A stretch of 64,000 nt of DNA, taken from NCBI RefSeq assembly GCF_036014115.1, contig NZ_CP107913.1, forward strand, positions 3,413,001 through 3,477,000, given 5' to 3'. Shown here in pieces: positions 17,729 to 27,087 of the stretch (positions within the stretch are counted from its first letter, which is position 1; each line of letters starts with the position of its first letter). The notes beneath the pieces were generated by a model. That model had not been told where the DNA came from. It searched no databases and was given only the letters and a program-made list of their open reading frames with translations. A program made the position numbers and the translations under genes. This DNA comes from Streptomyces sp. NBC_00448. Lineage in GTDB: Bacteria; Actinomycetota; Actinomycetes; Streptomycetales; Streptomycetaceae.

Positions 17729-18910
17729 ATGCCGATCTGTGCCAACGGCCACCAGACCAGCGCCACCGACTGGTGCGAGGTCTGCGGCCTGCTGATGCCG
17801 GCACCGGCCGCGGGGTCGCGGCCGGCGTCCTCCGCGTCGTCGTCCTCGGCCTCGCCGGTCTCGCCGCCGCCCTCGTCGCCGTCGCCGCCCGGATTCACGG
17901 GCGAGCCGGCAGGGGGTGGCGAGGAGTGCTGTCCGAACTGCGGGACGCCGCGGGAGGGCTCGGCGCTGTTCTGCGAGCAGTGCCGCTACAACTTCCGCAC
18001 CCACACGGCGACCGTGGTGCCACCGCAGCCGACCGCGCCGGGCGTCCCGCCGTACCAGCGGTACGAATCGCAGCGGTCGCGGCCGTCGCAGATCAACCGG
18101 CCGGCGGAGGCGCTGCCGGACGACTCGGTCACCGTGACCTCCGGTTCGGGGGACTTCCTGCTCGACCCGCCGTCCGGGTCGGTGCGGTCGGTGCCCGGTT
18201 CCGGCGGGACGACGTCGGGCGGACCCGCCAGCGGGCCGGTCAGCGGACCCGTCAGCGGACCCGTCAGCGGGCCGGTGAGCGGACCCGTCAGCGGGCCGGT
18301 GAGCGGACCCGTCGGCGGAACCCTCGGCGGGCCTGCCGGTGGAACCCTCGGTGGACCCGTCAGCGGGCCGGTCAGCAGCCCGGTGATCGGTCCGCAGGGC
18401 GGGCCGAACGGGCCGGGCGAGCAGGGCGGTTCGGGTGGTTCAAGTGGTCCGGCCACCACCGCCGTCGGGCAGCAGCCGCCGCTGTCCGTCGCGACCGGCA
18501 CCGGTACGGCCTGGGTGGCCGTGATCACCGCCGACCGGGCGTACTTCACCGCGATGATGGCGCGCAGCGGGCCGGACGCCGAGCAGCTGTACTTCCCCGC
18601 CTACTCCCCCGAGGTGCAACTGCCGCTCACCGGGCACCAGGTCACGATCGGCCGCCGCCGGCACAGTACGGGTGAGGCGCCCGACATCGACCTGTCGCGT
18701 TCGCCGGAGGACCCCGGGGTCTCGCACCATCACGCGGTGCTGGTCCAGCAGCCCGACGGCTCCTGGTCGGTGGTCGACCAGGACTCCACCAACGGGACCA
18801 CGGTGAACCTGGCGGAGGACCCGATCCGGCCGTATCTGCCGGTGCCGCTCGCCGAGGGGGACCGTGTGCACGTCGGGGCGTGGACGACCATCACGCTGCA
18901 CCGCGCCTGA
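17729..18910 (+). CDS. FHA-domain phosphothreonine reader with zinc ribbons and Gly-Pro-Val-Ser repeat linker
   Basis: 393 residues from the ATG at 17729, with GGAGGGGGA nine bases upstream. Two zinc knuckles lie at the N-terminus (CANGH...WCEVCG and CCPNCG...FCEQCR), then a Ser/Pro linker, a repetitive GPVSGPVSG tract (about residues 165-220), and a C-terminal FHA domain from about 300 with GRRR, SHHHA and DSTNGTTVN, the phosphothreonine-binding residues. A candidate substrate or reader for the adjacent PknG kinase, equivalent in role to OdhI/GarA although its architecture differs (those are short FHA proteins without ribbons). Last gene of the locus, 40 bases from the convergent methyltransferase gene. 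Confidence 0.86.
   Translation: MPICANGHQTSATDWCEVCGLLMPAPAAGSRPASSASSSSASPVSPPPSSPSPPGFTGEPAGGGEECCPNCGTPREGSALFCEQCRYNFRTHTATVVPPQPTAPGVPPYQRYESQRSRPSQINRPAEALPDDSVTVTSGSGDFLLDPPSGSVRSVPGSGGTTSGGPASGPVSGPVSGPVSGPVSGPVSGPVSGPVGGTLGGPAGGTLGGPVSGPVSSPVIGPQGGPNGPGEQGGSGGSSGPATTAVGQQPPLSVATGTGTAWVAVITADRAYFTAMMARSGPDAEQLYFPAYSPEVQLPLTGHQVTIGRRRHSTGEAPDIDLSRSPEDPGVSHHHAVLVQQPDGSWSVVDQDSTNGTTVNLAEDPIRPYLPVPLAEGDRVHVGAWTTITLHRA
18221..18370 (+). repeat. Tandem 12-bp repeat tract in the FHA gene
   Basis: About nine imperfect copies of a 12-bp unit (consensus GGACCCGTCAGC and variant GGGCCGGTGAGC) encode GPVS units; the last copies drift to GGT(L/P)(G/A). The length is always a multiple of three, so copy-number change would lengthen or shorten the linker without a frameshift. 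Confidence 0.8.
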
Positions 18911-18950
18911 GCGGTGCGGCGGGCGCTTCCGGGTGCCGGCGCGGCCGGTG

Positions 18951-19994
18951 TCAGGTGGTGGTGAGGGGCCAGGTCAGGGGGCCCTCGGGGCTGTCGCGCC
19001 AGAGCCATTGGCGGGGGCCGTCGACGGTGAGGCCGTAGCGGGTGCGGTCGGGGCGGGTGATGCCGCCGAAGGCACTCTGGCCGAACACCTCGGCGGCGAG
19101 GCCGTGTTCGGCGGCGCCGTCGGGGGCGCCTGATCCGCCGCGCAGAGGCACGAAGTAGGCGGGCGTCGAGAGGAACCGGCCCTCCGCGTGGCGCGGGCCG
19201 TGCACGGTGAGGGCGACCAGGCCGGTGGCCAGCGGCAGCAGCAGGAGGCCGCCGGGCGTGCACTGCTCCAGCCAGGCCGGGGGCACGAAGGGAAGCTCGC
19301 AGGTCGCGATGACCCGGTCGTAAGGGGCGCGGGGCGGGTGCCCGAGGGCGCCGTCGCCGGTGACCACGACGACCGAGCGGGCGGCCTCGGTGCCGTACGC
19401 CTCCAGGTGGGCGCGGGCCGCGGCGGTGATCTCCGGTTCCAGGTCGATGGTGGTGACCGTGTCCGGGCCGAGCCGGTGGGCCAGCAGCGCCGCGTTGTAG
19501 CCGGTGCCCGCGCCGATCTCCAGCACCCGTTCCCCGCCGCGCACGTCCAGCGCCTCGCACATCAGCGCCATGAGCGACGGCTGGCTGCTGGAGGAGACCA
19601 GCTCACCGCCGACGACGCGGGTGGCGATCGGCCGGTCCGCGTAGGCACCCGTGAGACGGCTCATCGCGCGGCGGTGCGACGCGGCCACCGGACCGCGGCC
19701 GTAAACCGGCCCCTCGCCGTACGCGGACCCCTCGCCGTACTCCTCGTATCCTCCGCCGTACTCCTCGTCGTACTCCCCGCCTGGCCCCGGTTCCCCGCCG
19801 TACCCGGTGTCCTGGTCGTCCAGGACGAAGAGGTGGCGCGGGACCTCCGCGAAGGCCGCCCGCCAGGCGGGGTCGGTGAGGCCGCCGCCGGACTCGATCC
19901 GGCGGACCATCCGGGCCCGCAGGGACCCCGCGGCGACGGCGTACCGCCGCTCGAATCGCCCCTCGCGTCGCCCGTCGGGCCCTGTCGCGCCCAT
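18951..19994 (-). CDS. Protein-L-isoaspartate O-methyltransferase-like SAM-dependent methyltransferase
   Basis: 347 residues. A SAM-binding motif VLEIGAGTGYNAALL spans residues 157-171, preceded by the PCMT signature region (GELVSSSSQPSLMALM, equivalent to the TISQP loop) and followed by TIDLEPEI. The C-terminal 100 residues resemble the extension of actinobacterial PCMT-like proteins. Between the N-terminal helix region and the catalytic domain there is a low-complexity insertion (residues about 66-102) of Gly, Glu and Tyr. It converges on the FHA gene and diverges from the globin gene, with 83 bases between the two starts. The repair function is inferred from family; peptide-modifying relatives exist, but no precursor peptide gene is seen nearby. 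Confidence 0.75.
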   Translation of the reverse strand: MGATGPDGRREGRFERRYAVAAGSLRARMVRRIESGGGLTDPAWRAAFAEVPRHLFVLDDQDTGYGGEPGPGGEYDEEYGGGYEEYGEGSAYGEGPVYGRGPVAASHRRAMSRLTGAYADRPIATRVVGGELVSSSSQPSLMALMCEALDVRGGERVLEIGAGTGYNAALLAHRLGPDTVTTIDLEPEITAAARAHLEAYGTEAARSVVVVTGDGALGHPPRAPYDRVIATCELPFVPPAWLEQCTPGGLLLLPLATGLVALTVHGPRHAEGRFLSTPAYFVPLRGGSGAPDGAAEHGLAAEVFGQSAFGGITRPDRTRYGLTVDGPRQWLWRDSPEGPLTWPLTTT

Positions 19995-20077
19995 GCTTCC
20001 ATCGTGCGCCCGGAGCGGCGGGGAGACGAACCGGGACACCACGGCGGCCCGCTCGCCGCATCTGCGACGATGGAAGG

Positions 20078-20482
20078 GTGAATGAGATCCGGCGCGGCGA
20101 GTTGCAGCAGCAGACGTTCTACGAACTCGTCGGCGGCGAGGAGACCTTCCGCCGCCTCGTACACCGCTTCTACCAGGGCGTCGCCGACGACCCCGAGCTG
20201 CGCGCGATGTACCCCGAGGAGGACCTCGGCCCGGCCGAGGAGCGCCTGACCCTCTTCCTGATGCAGTACTGGGGCGGCCCGCGCACCTACAGCGACGAGC
20301 GCGGCCACCCCCGGCTGCGGATGCGGCACGTCCCCTTCGCGGTGGACCGCGCCGCCCACGACGCGTGGCTGCGCCATATGCGCGTGGCCGTCGACGAGTT
20401 GGCGCTGCCCGCCGAGCAGGAACGCCAGCTGTGGGACTACCTGGTCTACGCCGCCGCGTCGATGGTGAACACCCCGGGCTGA
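20078..20482 (+). CDS. Truncated hemoglobin, group II (TrHbO-like)
   Basis: 134 residues, normal for a 2-on-2 globin. Proximal heme ligand His84 in RMRHVPF and Trp97 in DAWLRHM fit group II; TFYELVGGEETFRRLVHRFY is the standard A/B-helix start. Likely binds O2 or deals with NO and peroxide in the cytoplasm. The GTG start at 20078 has the purine run GGAAGG directly against it with no spacing, so the transcript may be leaderless. A terminator hairpin starts four bases after the stop. Confidence 0.88.
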   Translation: MNEIRRGELQQQTFYELVGGEETFRRLVHRFYQGVADDPELRAMYPEEDLGPAEERLTLFLMQYWGGPRTYSDERGHPRLRMRHVPFAVDRAAHDAWLRHMRVAVDELALPAEQERQLWDYLVYAAASMVNTPG

Positions 20483-20486
20483 CCCC

Positions 20487-20506
20487 GCGTGGCCGCCGGG
20501 CCACGC
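20487..20506 (+). terminator. Hairpin terminator after the globin gene
   Basis: GCGTGGCC-GCCG-GGCCACGC: a perfect 8-bp stem with a 4-nt loop, beginning four bases after the globin stop. There is no T-tract, as is common in Streptomyces. Confidence 0.6.
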
Positions 20507-20654
20507 ACCGCAGCGGACCGCTTCTTCCCGCACGGCTCGCCGGCCGGGCGTCCGCTGGGCGGACCATCACGATCGGATTGCGACATCCGCGGTCCGGGTT
20601 CTGCGCCGCTGCGCGGTTTGAGAGCATCCCGTCAGTACATGACGGGGGGAACAT

Positions 20655-23600
20655 GTGACCGGATTCGTGCTGCTGCGTGTCCGCGCACACCGACTACTTC
20701 TCGCCGCCGCCCTGCTCACGGTGTTGCTGACCACCTGCGTGCTCGCGACGTTCACCGCCTTCACCGGCGCGATCGGCGACGCGGCCCTGCGGCGCACCCT
20801 CCAGCACCAGGCGGCCGCGCAGTCGACGGTCGAGGTGCAGACCCAGCTGAACGGGACGGACCCCAAGGCGCTCGACGCGGCGGTGCGCAAGCACCTGCGC
20901 GGCTCCTTCGCCGGGCTGCCCACCAGCGTCCACGGCAGCACCCGCTCCGGCCCCTACGGGCTGCCGAAGCGGCCGCGCTCCTCGGCCCAGTCGGCGAACG
21001 GCGAGCCCGACCTGACGCTGCTGGCCACCTTCGACCGCGCCGAAGTCCAGCTGGTGAAGGGGAGTTGGCCGACCGCGGCCGGGCGGGGCGCGGCCCGGGT
21101 GCAGGTCGCGGTGCCGCAGGTGGCCGCGCTGATCCTCGGCACCGAGCCCGGCGACGTCCTCACCCTCGCCGACCGGCTCGGCGGCGCCCCGCTGAAGGTC
21201 CAGATCAGCGGGATCTTCCAGCCGCGCGACCCGTCCTCCCCGTACTGGCACCTCGACCCGCTGGACGGCCGCGGCGCGCACACGGTCGCGTTCACCACGT
21301 ACGGGCCGATGCTCGCCGACCCCGGCAGCTTCGACTCCGGCCGGGTCAAGGCCGCCGCGATGGCCTGGCAGGCCACCGGCGACTTCCGGCAGTCCACCGC
21401 ACACGACATGAACACGCTGGAGAAGGGCGTCCAGCAGACCCTCGACGCGCTGCACGACGACCGGACCACCGCCGTCACCGAGGGCACCAGCAACCTGCCC
21501 GACCTGCTCGACGCACTGCGCCGCAGCATGCTGGTGACCCGCTCCACGCTGCTGATCGGCGCGCTGCAACTGGTGATCCTGGCCGGTTTCGCGCTGCTGC
21601 TGGTGGCGGGGCTGCTCGCCGAGGAACGGGCCGGGGAGACCGCGCTGCTGCGCGCCCGCGGCGGATCGCGGGCCCGGGTCGCCCGGCTGGCCGGGTGGGA
21701 GGCGCTGCTGCTCGCGGTGCCCGCGGCCCTGGTCGCCCCGCTGCTGGCCGGGCCGGTCACACGGGAGCTGGCCGGCACCGGCGCCATGGCCCGTACCGGC
21801 GTCAGTCTCGGCTCCGGCGACACCGGCCTGGCCTGGCTGGTCGCCGTGGCCGCCGCGCTGGCCTGCGCCGGCGCGGTGATCGTGCCCGCGCTGCGCACCG
21901 GCGGCTCCTACGCCGCCGAGCGGGCCGAGCGCGCCCGGCGCCGCTCCCTGCCCGGCGCGCTGCAGGCGGGCGCCGACGTGGGGCTGCTGGTGGTCGCCGC
22001 GATCGCCTACTGGCAGTTGGAGCGGCGTGCCTCGGGCAGCGGCGCGCTGAGCGCCAACGCGGGCGGCGGGCTCGGGGTGGACCCGATCCTGGTCGCCGCG
22101 CCCGCGCTGTGCCTGCTGGCCGGCACCGTGCTGGTGCTGCGGCTGCTGCCGCTGGTCGCGAAGCTCGGCGAGCGGCGGGCCGCACGCGGCCGGACCCTGC
22201 CGCTGGCGCTCGCCGGCTGGCAACTCGCCCGGCGGCCGCGGCGCGGCGCGGGAGCGGCGCTGCTGCTGGTGCTCGCGATCGCGATGGGCGTCTTCTCGAT
22301 CGGGCAGAGCGCGAGCTGGGACCGTTCGCAGCGCGACCAGGCCCGGTACGCGGTCGGCGCCGACCTGCGGGTGACCGGCATGACCACCCCGCCGTTCGGG
22401 CAGCCGGGGATCTTCGCGCATCAGCCCGGCCTCGCCGCCGCCGCGCCCGCCGCGGACACCGGCCTCTACCTCGACCAGGACCGTACGGCGACCGTGCTGG
22501 CCATCGACTCCGCGCGGGCCGGGAAGACGATGCTGTTCCGCTCCGACCTCACCGGCGGACGGTCGGCCGCCGCGGTGCTGGCGCCGCTGCGCAAGGGCGT
22601 CCGCGCCGGCGGCGGCTTCCCGCTGCCCGCCGACGCCCGCAAGGTGACGTTCGACGCCGTGCTGCGGCCCGGACCGGGCGGCGGTCCCGCGACCGCGGAC
22701 ACCGTCCAGCACGTCAGCGTCACCGTCCTGGACGCCGAGGGCGTGCCGTACACCGCCGCCGTCGGCGACCTGCCGTCCGACGGCAGACCGCACCCGCTGG
22801 TCCTCGACATCGCCGCGCTGTCCGGTTCGGCCGGCGGCGCGCCCGCCGGTCCGCTGCGGGTCACCGGCCTGGCCATCGCCTTCGACATCCCGGTCAAGGA
22901 GCGGACCTACACGCTGACGATGTCGGCCACGCGGGTCGCGGACGGCACGGGCACCGTCCGCCCGCTGACGGTACCCGTCCAGCAGTGGTCGGCGACGGCG
23001 TCCAACGACGGCCCCTCGTTCGAGCAACTGCCGGGCGCCGACGTGCCGAGCGCCGGAGTGCCGCGGGTCGGCGGGGGCACGACGATGACGCTGGACTACG
23101 ACACCGGCACCGCGCCGGCGCCCCAGGACAGCTACAGCCCGATACCGACCGCGACCGTGCAGGCCGGGGCGGACACGCCCGCACCGCCGACTCCTGCGGC
23201 TGTCGCCACCGACGCCTTCCTCACGTCGCAGCAGGCGAAGGTCGGCAAGAGCGTCAGCGTCCAACTCGGCGGAATTTCGGTGCCGGTGCGCATCGTGGGC
23301 TCGGTCAAGGCGATCCCCGGGCTCGGCGACGGCCAGGGCGCGGAGGCCGGGAACGGGTCCGGCGGATCGGGCGCGGATTCGGGCGCCGGGTCGGGCTCGG
23401 GGACGGACGCCGGATCGGGTACGGGCCGCAACCAGGACGTCGGCGGCATGGTGGTCGACCTGCGGGCGGTCAACCAGTACCTGCAGTACCACGACGCGCG
23501 GGCCATGGAACCCACCGAGTGGTGGCTGGCCGCGCGGCCGGGCCGGACCGCGAAGGTCGCCGCCGCGCTGCGCGCCCGCGCCGACGTCGACACCGTCCTG

Positions 23601-24071
23601 GTCGCCGACGAGACGGCCGCCGACCTGCGCGCCGACCCGCTGGGCGCGGGCCCGCAGTCGGCGCTGCCGGCCGCCGTGGTGGCCGCGGTGGTACTGGCCG
23701 CGCTCGGCTTCGCGGTCTCCTCGGCGGGCGCGGTCCGCGAGCGCACCGCGGAGTTCGCGATCCTGCGGGCCCTGGGTGCGCCCCGGCGCCAACTGGCCCG
23801 GCTGATCGCGGCCGAGCAGGGGTTGCTGGTGCTGGTGTCGCTGATCGTCGGCGCCGCGCTCGGTGCGCTGCTGACCCGGCTGGTGACGCCGCTGATCGTG
23901 CTGACCCCGCAGGCCACGACTCCGACGCCGTCGCTGGTCGTACGGCTGCCGGCCGGCCGGCTGCTCGAACTCCTCGCGGAGGTCGTGGTGGTGCCGGTGC
24001 TGGTGGTCCTGGCGACGGCGGCACGGCGTGGCGATCCGGCGACGGCACTGCGGCGGCAGGGGGAGGACTGA
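20655..24071 (+). CDS. Large FtsX-type ABC transporter permease
   Basis: 1138 residues. N-terminal helix (LLLAALLTVLLTTCVLATF), a large extracytoplasmic region, then a FtsX core around residues 290-400 with the diagnostic cytoplasmic ALLRARGGSR motif, more helices, a second very large external region (about 560-1000, with Gly/Ser-rich loop GNGSGGSGADSGAGSGS), and a C-terminal FtsX core with AILRALGAPRR. Two FtsX units in one chain suggest a full permease of the MacB/LolCE superfamily working on exported proteins, lipids or peptides. GTG start with GGGGGGA four bases upstream. Followed one base later by a second permease and then the ATPase; substrate unknown. Confidence 0.8.
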   Translation: MTGFVLLRVRAHRLLLAAALLTVLLTTCVLATFTAFTGAIGDAALRRTLQHQAAAQSTVEVQTQLNGTDPKALDAAVRKHLRGSFAGLPTSVHGSTRSGPYGLPKRPRSSAQSANGEPDLTLLATFDRAEVQLVKGSWPTAAGRGAARVQVAVPQVAALILGTEPGDVLTLADRLGGAPLKVQISGIFQPRDPSSPYWHLDPLDGRGAHTVAFTTYGPMLADPGSFDSGRVKAAAMAWQATGDFRQSTAHDMNTLEKGVQQTLDALHDDRTTAVTEGTSNLPDLLDALRRSMLVTRSTLLIGALQLVILAGFALLLVAGLLAEERAGETALLRARGGSRARVARLAGWEALLLAVPAALVAPLLAGPVTRELAGTGAMARTGVSLGSGDTGLAWLVAVAAALACAGAVIVPALRTGGSYAAERAERARRRSLPGALQAGADVGLLVVAAIAYWQLERRASGSGALSANAGGGLGVDPILVAAPALCLLAGTVLVLRLLPLVAKLGERRAARGRTLPLALAGWQLARRPRRGAGAALLLVLAIAMGVFSIGQSASWDRSQRDQARYAVGADLRVTGMTTPPFGQPGIFAHQPGLAAAAPAADTGLYLDQDRTATVLAIDSARAGKTMLFRSDLTGGRSAAAVLAPLRKGVRAGGGFPLPADARKVTFDAVLRPGPGGGPATADTVQHVSVTVLDAEGVPYTAAVGDLPSDGRPHPLVLDIAALSGSAGGAPAGPLRVTGLAIAFDIPVKERTYTLTMSATRVADGTGTVRPLTVPVQQWSATASNDGPSFEQLPGADVPSAGVPRVGGGTTMTLDYDTGTAPAPQDSYSPIPTATVQAGADTPAPPTPAAVATDAFLTSQQAKVGKSVSVQLGGISVPVRIVGSVKAIPGLGDGQGAEAGNGSGGSGADSGAGSGSGTDAGSGTGRNQDVGGMVVDLRAVNQYLQYHDARAMEPTEWWLAARPGRTAKVAAALRARADVDTVLVADETAADLRADPLGAGPQSALPAAVVAAVVLAALGFAVSSAGAVRERTAEFAILRALGAPRRQLARLIAAEQGLLVLVSLIVGAALGALLTRLVTPLIVLTPQATTPTPSLVVRLPAGRLLELLAEVVVVPVLVVLATAARRGDPATALRRQGED

Positions 24072-24072
24072 G

Positions 24073-27000
24073 ATGGCGGCGCGAGAGCGGGACGACAGCG
24101 GGGCGTGGGAGCCGGAGGGCGGCGCGGAAGCGGGAGCGGAAGCGGAAGCGGGAGCGGAAGCGGGAGCGGAAGCGGGAGACGGCGGGGGCGTGGACGGGGA
24201 CGGGGGCAGGGGCGGGGCATCAGGTGGCGGCTCGGGCGCGGCGGACGGCTCGGGCGTGCCCGGCGGCGACGACGTGCAGCTCGCCTGGGTGCGGGCGCGG
24301 CTGCGCGCCTCCCGCCGCGCGGCCCTCGCGACCTTCGGGCTCGTCCTGGTCACCGCGTTCCTCGCGGCGGGCCTGCCGCGTTCCGTGGACCGCTACGAGG
24401 ACCGGGCGCTGCAGCACGCGGTGCGGGCCGGCCAGTACCGGGACCGTGGGATCGCCCTGAGCGAGAGCTACAACCCGCAGCAGGGGCTCTACGGGACCAA
24501 CCCGCTCGACGTGGCCACCCTCGACGCCGTCCAGAGCGCCGTCCACTCGCTGCTGTCGCGCACCACCCCGCTCGCCCCGCACTCCGCGGTGTACGGGGCG
24601 CGCACCGGCCAGGCGTCCGAGGTCCCCGACCCCGGCCTGCCGCGTCCGTCCTCGCACCCCCCGACCGCCGACCTCGTCGCGCAGGCCGATCTCGGCGCGC
24701 ACACCCGGCTGGTGGCCGGCCGGATGCCGCAACCGCCGCCCGCGGTCTCCGAAGGACAGCGGCCGCCGCCCGTCGACGCCGCCGTGACGGTGCTGACCGC
24801 CCGGAAACTCCATCTGAAGGTCGGCCAGTCCGTCCACCCGAGCGGGACGAACTCGAAACCGCTGACCGTGCACATCACCGGAATCGTGGCCCCGCTCGAC
24901 CCCACCTCGTCGTACTGGAACGAGGACCCCGACCTGCTCGGGCCGGTCCTCGGCTCCCAGCCCGGCGAGCGCGGCGAAGAACCCAAGGCGTACTGGCACT
25001 TCACGCTGCTCACCCACCGCGACGCCGCCGACTCGCTGCCGGAACTCGGCGCGGGCGTCAACGTCTACTGGTACGAACCGCTGGACATCGGCCGGCTGAC
25101 CGCGCACGGTGTCCCGGCGCTCCAGAACATGCTGTCGTCGCTGAGCGGCGGCCCGCTGGCGGTCAAGCTGCAGGACGCGAGCGGCGCGCAGGTGAGCGTC
25201 AGCGACGCGCTCGGCACCGTGCTCACCGGCTTCCTCCGGGAACGCGACGCCACCACCCCGTTGATGCTGATCGCCGCGGTCGGCGTGGGCACCACCGCGC
25301 TCGCCGTGCTGCTGATGGCCGGGGGGCTCGCCGCCGAGCGGCGGCGGGTCGAGATCGCGCTGCTGCGCGCCCGCGGCGGCTCGCTGCGCGGCGTCACCGG
25401 CCGGCTCGCCGCGGAGACCGCGGCCGCGGCCGTGCCCGGCGGGGTGGCCGGCACGCTGCTCGCGCTCCTGCTGCTGCCGACCGGCCGCTGGCTGCTGCCG
25501 GTGCTGCTTGCCGCGCTGGTCACCGCGGTCGTGGTGCTCGCGCTGCCGTTGCGGGCCGCCTTCGCGGTACGCCGGCCGGGGCCGGGCGGGCGGGAGGACG
25601 TGGTCTCTGCCCGGCCGTCGCGGCGCCGTCTCGTGGTCGAACTGACCGTGGTGGTGCTGGTGGTGGGCGCGGTCGTGGCGCTTCGGCAGCGGGGCGGAGG
25701 GAGTTCGGGCGGCACCGCCACCGGCGGGGGCAGCGGTCCCGGCAACGATCCGTTCCTCGCCGCCGCGCCCGTGCTGGTGGCGATCGGCGCCGCGCTCGTC
25801 CTGCTGCGGCTGTACCCGGTGCCGCTGCGGCTGCTGGCCCGTCCCGCGGCGCGGCTGACCGGCGCGGTCACCCACCTCGGCCTGGCCCGCGCGGGCCGCT
25901 CCCCCGCCACCGGTCAACTGCCGCTGCTGGCGGTGCTGGTGGCGCTGACCGTGACGTCCTTCGGCGGCTCCGTGCTGGCCGGGATCAACCACGGCAGGGA
26001 CCGGGCGGCCACGGCGACGGTCGGCGCGGACGCCCGGATCGACGCGGTCACCGCCACGTTGTCGCCCCAACTCCCGGGCCGCGTACGGAAGGTGCCCGGC
26101 GTCGGTATGACCACCACGGCGCGGGTCGAGCAGCACTCCGCCGATGCGACGTTCAACGGGTCGTACGCGGTGGTCCTGGTGGACCCCGCTGCGTACGACA
26201 GGCTGACCAGCTCGGTCGGGCTGCCCTCCTTCCCGGCGCACGCGCTGTCCGGGCACGGGGGCCAGGCGGGCGAGCAGGTGCTGCCTGCCGTGCTGTCGCC
26301 CGGGCTGGCCGGGCAGATCGGCCGGAAAACGGTGTCGGTCGCCACCGATCTCGGCTCCGTCTCCATCCGTACCGCTGCCGTCCTGCCGACCACCCCGGCC
26401 GCACCCGGCGGCGACTTCGTGATCGTCTCGGCGGCCGCGCTCGAGGCCATGCACCCGGAGGCCGAGCAGTACCCGCAGCAGACGGCGCCGACGACCCTGC
26501 TGGCGATGGCGGCACCCGGCCGGCACATCGACGCGAAAGCGCTGCGCAAGGTGGCCGCGTCCGATGTCTCGTCGGTGTCGGTGCTGCTGCGCAGCGAGGA
26601 GCGGGCCTCGCTCGCGGACACCCCGCTCCAGCACGGCGCCCGCCGGCTGTACCTGGCGGCGGTCGCGGCGGGGGCGGGCTACAGCGCGCTGGCGCTGCTG
26701 CTGGCGCTGCTTCAGGCGGCACCGGGCCGCACCACCCTGCTGGCACGGCTGCGCACGATGGGCATGACCCGGAGCCAGGCGCGGCGGCTGGTGCTGCTGG
26801 AGATGCTGCCGCAAGTGCTGCTCGGCGCGGTCGGCGGGGTGCTGGTGGGCCTGGCGGTGATCCCGCTGCTCGGTCCGGGCATCGACCTGCGCGCGCTCAC
26901 CTTCGGTACGGAACCGCGCGACATCACGGCGGTCGACTTCGGGCTGGGGCTGCGCGCGAACCCCTGGGCCCTTGCCCTGCCGTCGGCAGGGCTGCTGATA

Positions 27001-27087
27001 CTGGCCTGTGCGGTGCTGCTGGCGCAGGCGTGGCTGGCCGGGCGGCGGCGGGAAAGCACGGAACTGAGAGCGGGGGACCGGGTATGA
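24073..27087 (+). CDS. Second large FtsX-type ABC transporter permease
   Basis: 1004 residues, same organisation as the preceding gene: N-terminal helix near residue 85 (TFGLVLVTAFLAAGLPRS), external domain, first FtsX core with ALLRARGGSLR, external domain, C-terminal core with LRTMGMTRSQARR. The first 75 residues form a low-complexity cytoplasmic tail of Gly-Ala-Glu repeats encoded by near-perfect DNA repeats. ATG at 24073 follows GGGAGG by six bases and lies one base after the upstream stop; its stop overlaps the ATPase start by four bases. It probably pairs with the upstream permease as a heterodimer. Confidence 0.8.
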   Translation: MAARERDDSGAWEPEGGAEAGAEAEAGAEAGAEAGDGGGVDGDGGRGGASGGGSGAADGSGVPGGDDVQLAWVRARLRASRRAALATFGLVLVTAFLAAGLPRSVDRYEDRALQHAVRAGQYRDRGIALSESYNPQQGLYGTNPLDVATLDAVQSAVHSLLSRTTPLAPHSAVYGARTGQASEVPDPGLPRPSSHPPTADLVAQADLGAHTRLVAGRMPQPPPAVSEGQRPPPVDAAVTVLTARKLHLKVGQSVHPSGTNSKPLTVHITGIVAPLDPTSSYWNEDPDLLGPVLGSQPGERGEEPKAYWHFTLLTHRDAADSLPELGAGVNVYWYEPLDIGRLTAHGVPALQNMLSSLSGGPLAVKLQDASGAQVSVSDALGTVLTGFLRERDATTPLMLIAAVGVGTTALAVLLMAGGLAAERRRVEIALLRARGGSLRGVTGRLAAETAAAAVPGGVAGTLLALLLLPTGRWLLPVLLAALVTAVVVLALPLRAAFAVRRPGPGGREDVVSARPSRRRLVVELTVVVLVVGAVVALRQRGGGSSGGTATGGGSGPGNDPFLAAAPVLVAIGAALVLLRLYPVPLRLLARPAARLTGAVTHLGLARAGRSPATGQLPLLAVLVALTVTSFGGSVLAGINHGRDRAATATVGADARIDAVTATLSPQLPGRVRKVPGVGMTTTARVEQHSADATFNGSYAVVLVDPAAYDRLTSSVGLPSFPAHALSGHGGQAGEQVLPAVLSPGLAGQIGRKTVSVATDLGSVSIRTAAVLPTTPAAPGGDFVIVSAAALEAMHPEAEQYPQQTAPTTLLAMAAPGRHIDAKALRKVAASDVSSVSVLLRSEERASLADTPLQHGARRLYLAAVAAGAGYSALALLLALLQAAPGRTTLLARLRTMGMTRSQARRLVLLEMLPQVLLGAVGGVLVGLAVIPLLGPGIDLRALTFGTEPRDITAVDFGLGLRANPWALALPSAGLLILACAVLLAQAWLAGRRRESTELRAGDRV
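24123..24180 (+). repeat. Purine-rich Gly/Ala/Glu codon repeats near the start of the second permease
   Basis: Short units GCGGAAGCGGGA and GCGGGAGCGGAA repeat head to tail, encoding GAEAGAEAE. Units are in-frame multiples of six, so copy-number change would alter only the length of the cytoplasmic tail. Confidence 0.7.

Noticed and set aside
18221..18370. Regular short repeats that might suggest a CRISPR array
   Set aside because: Units are 12 bp, contiguous, in frame and encode GPVS; there are no spacers and no cas genes.
18951..20482. PCMT-like gene as part of a lanthipeptide or graspetide cluster
   Set aside because: No precursor peptide, cyclase or ATP-grasp gene is nearby; the neighbours are a globin and the signalling locus.
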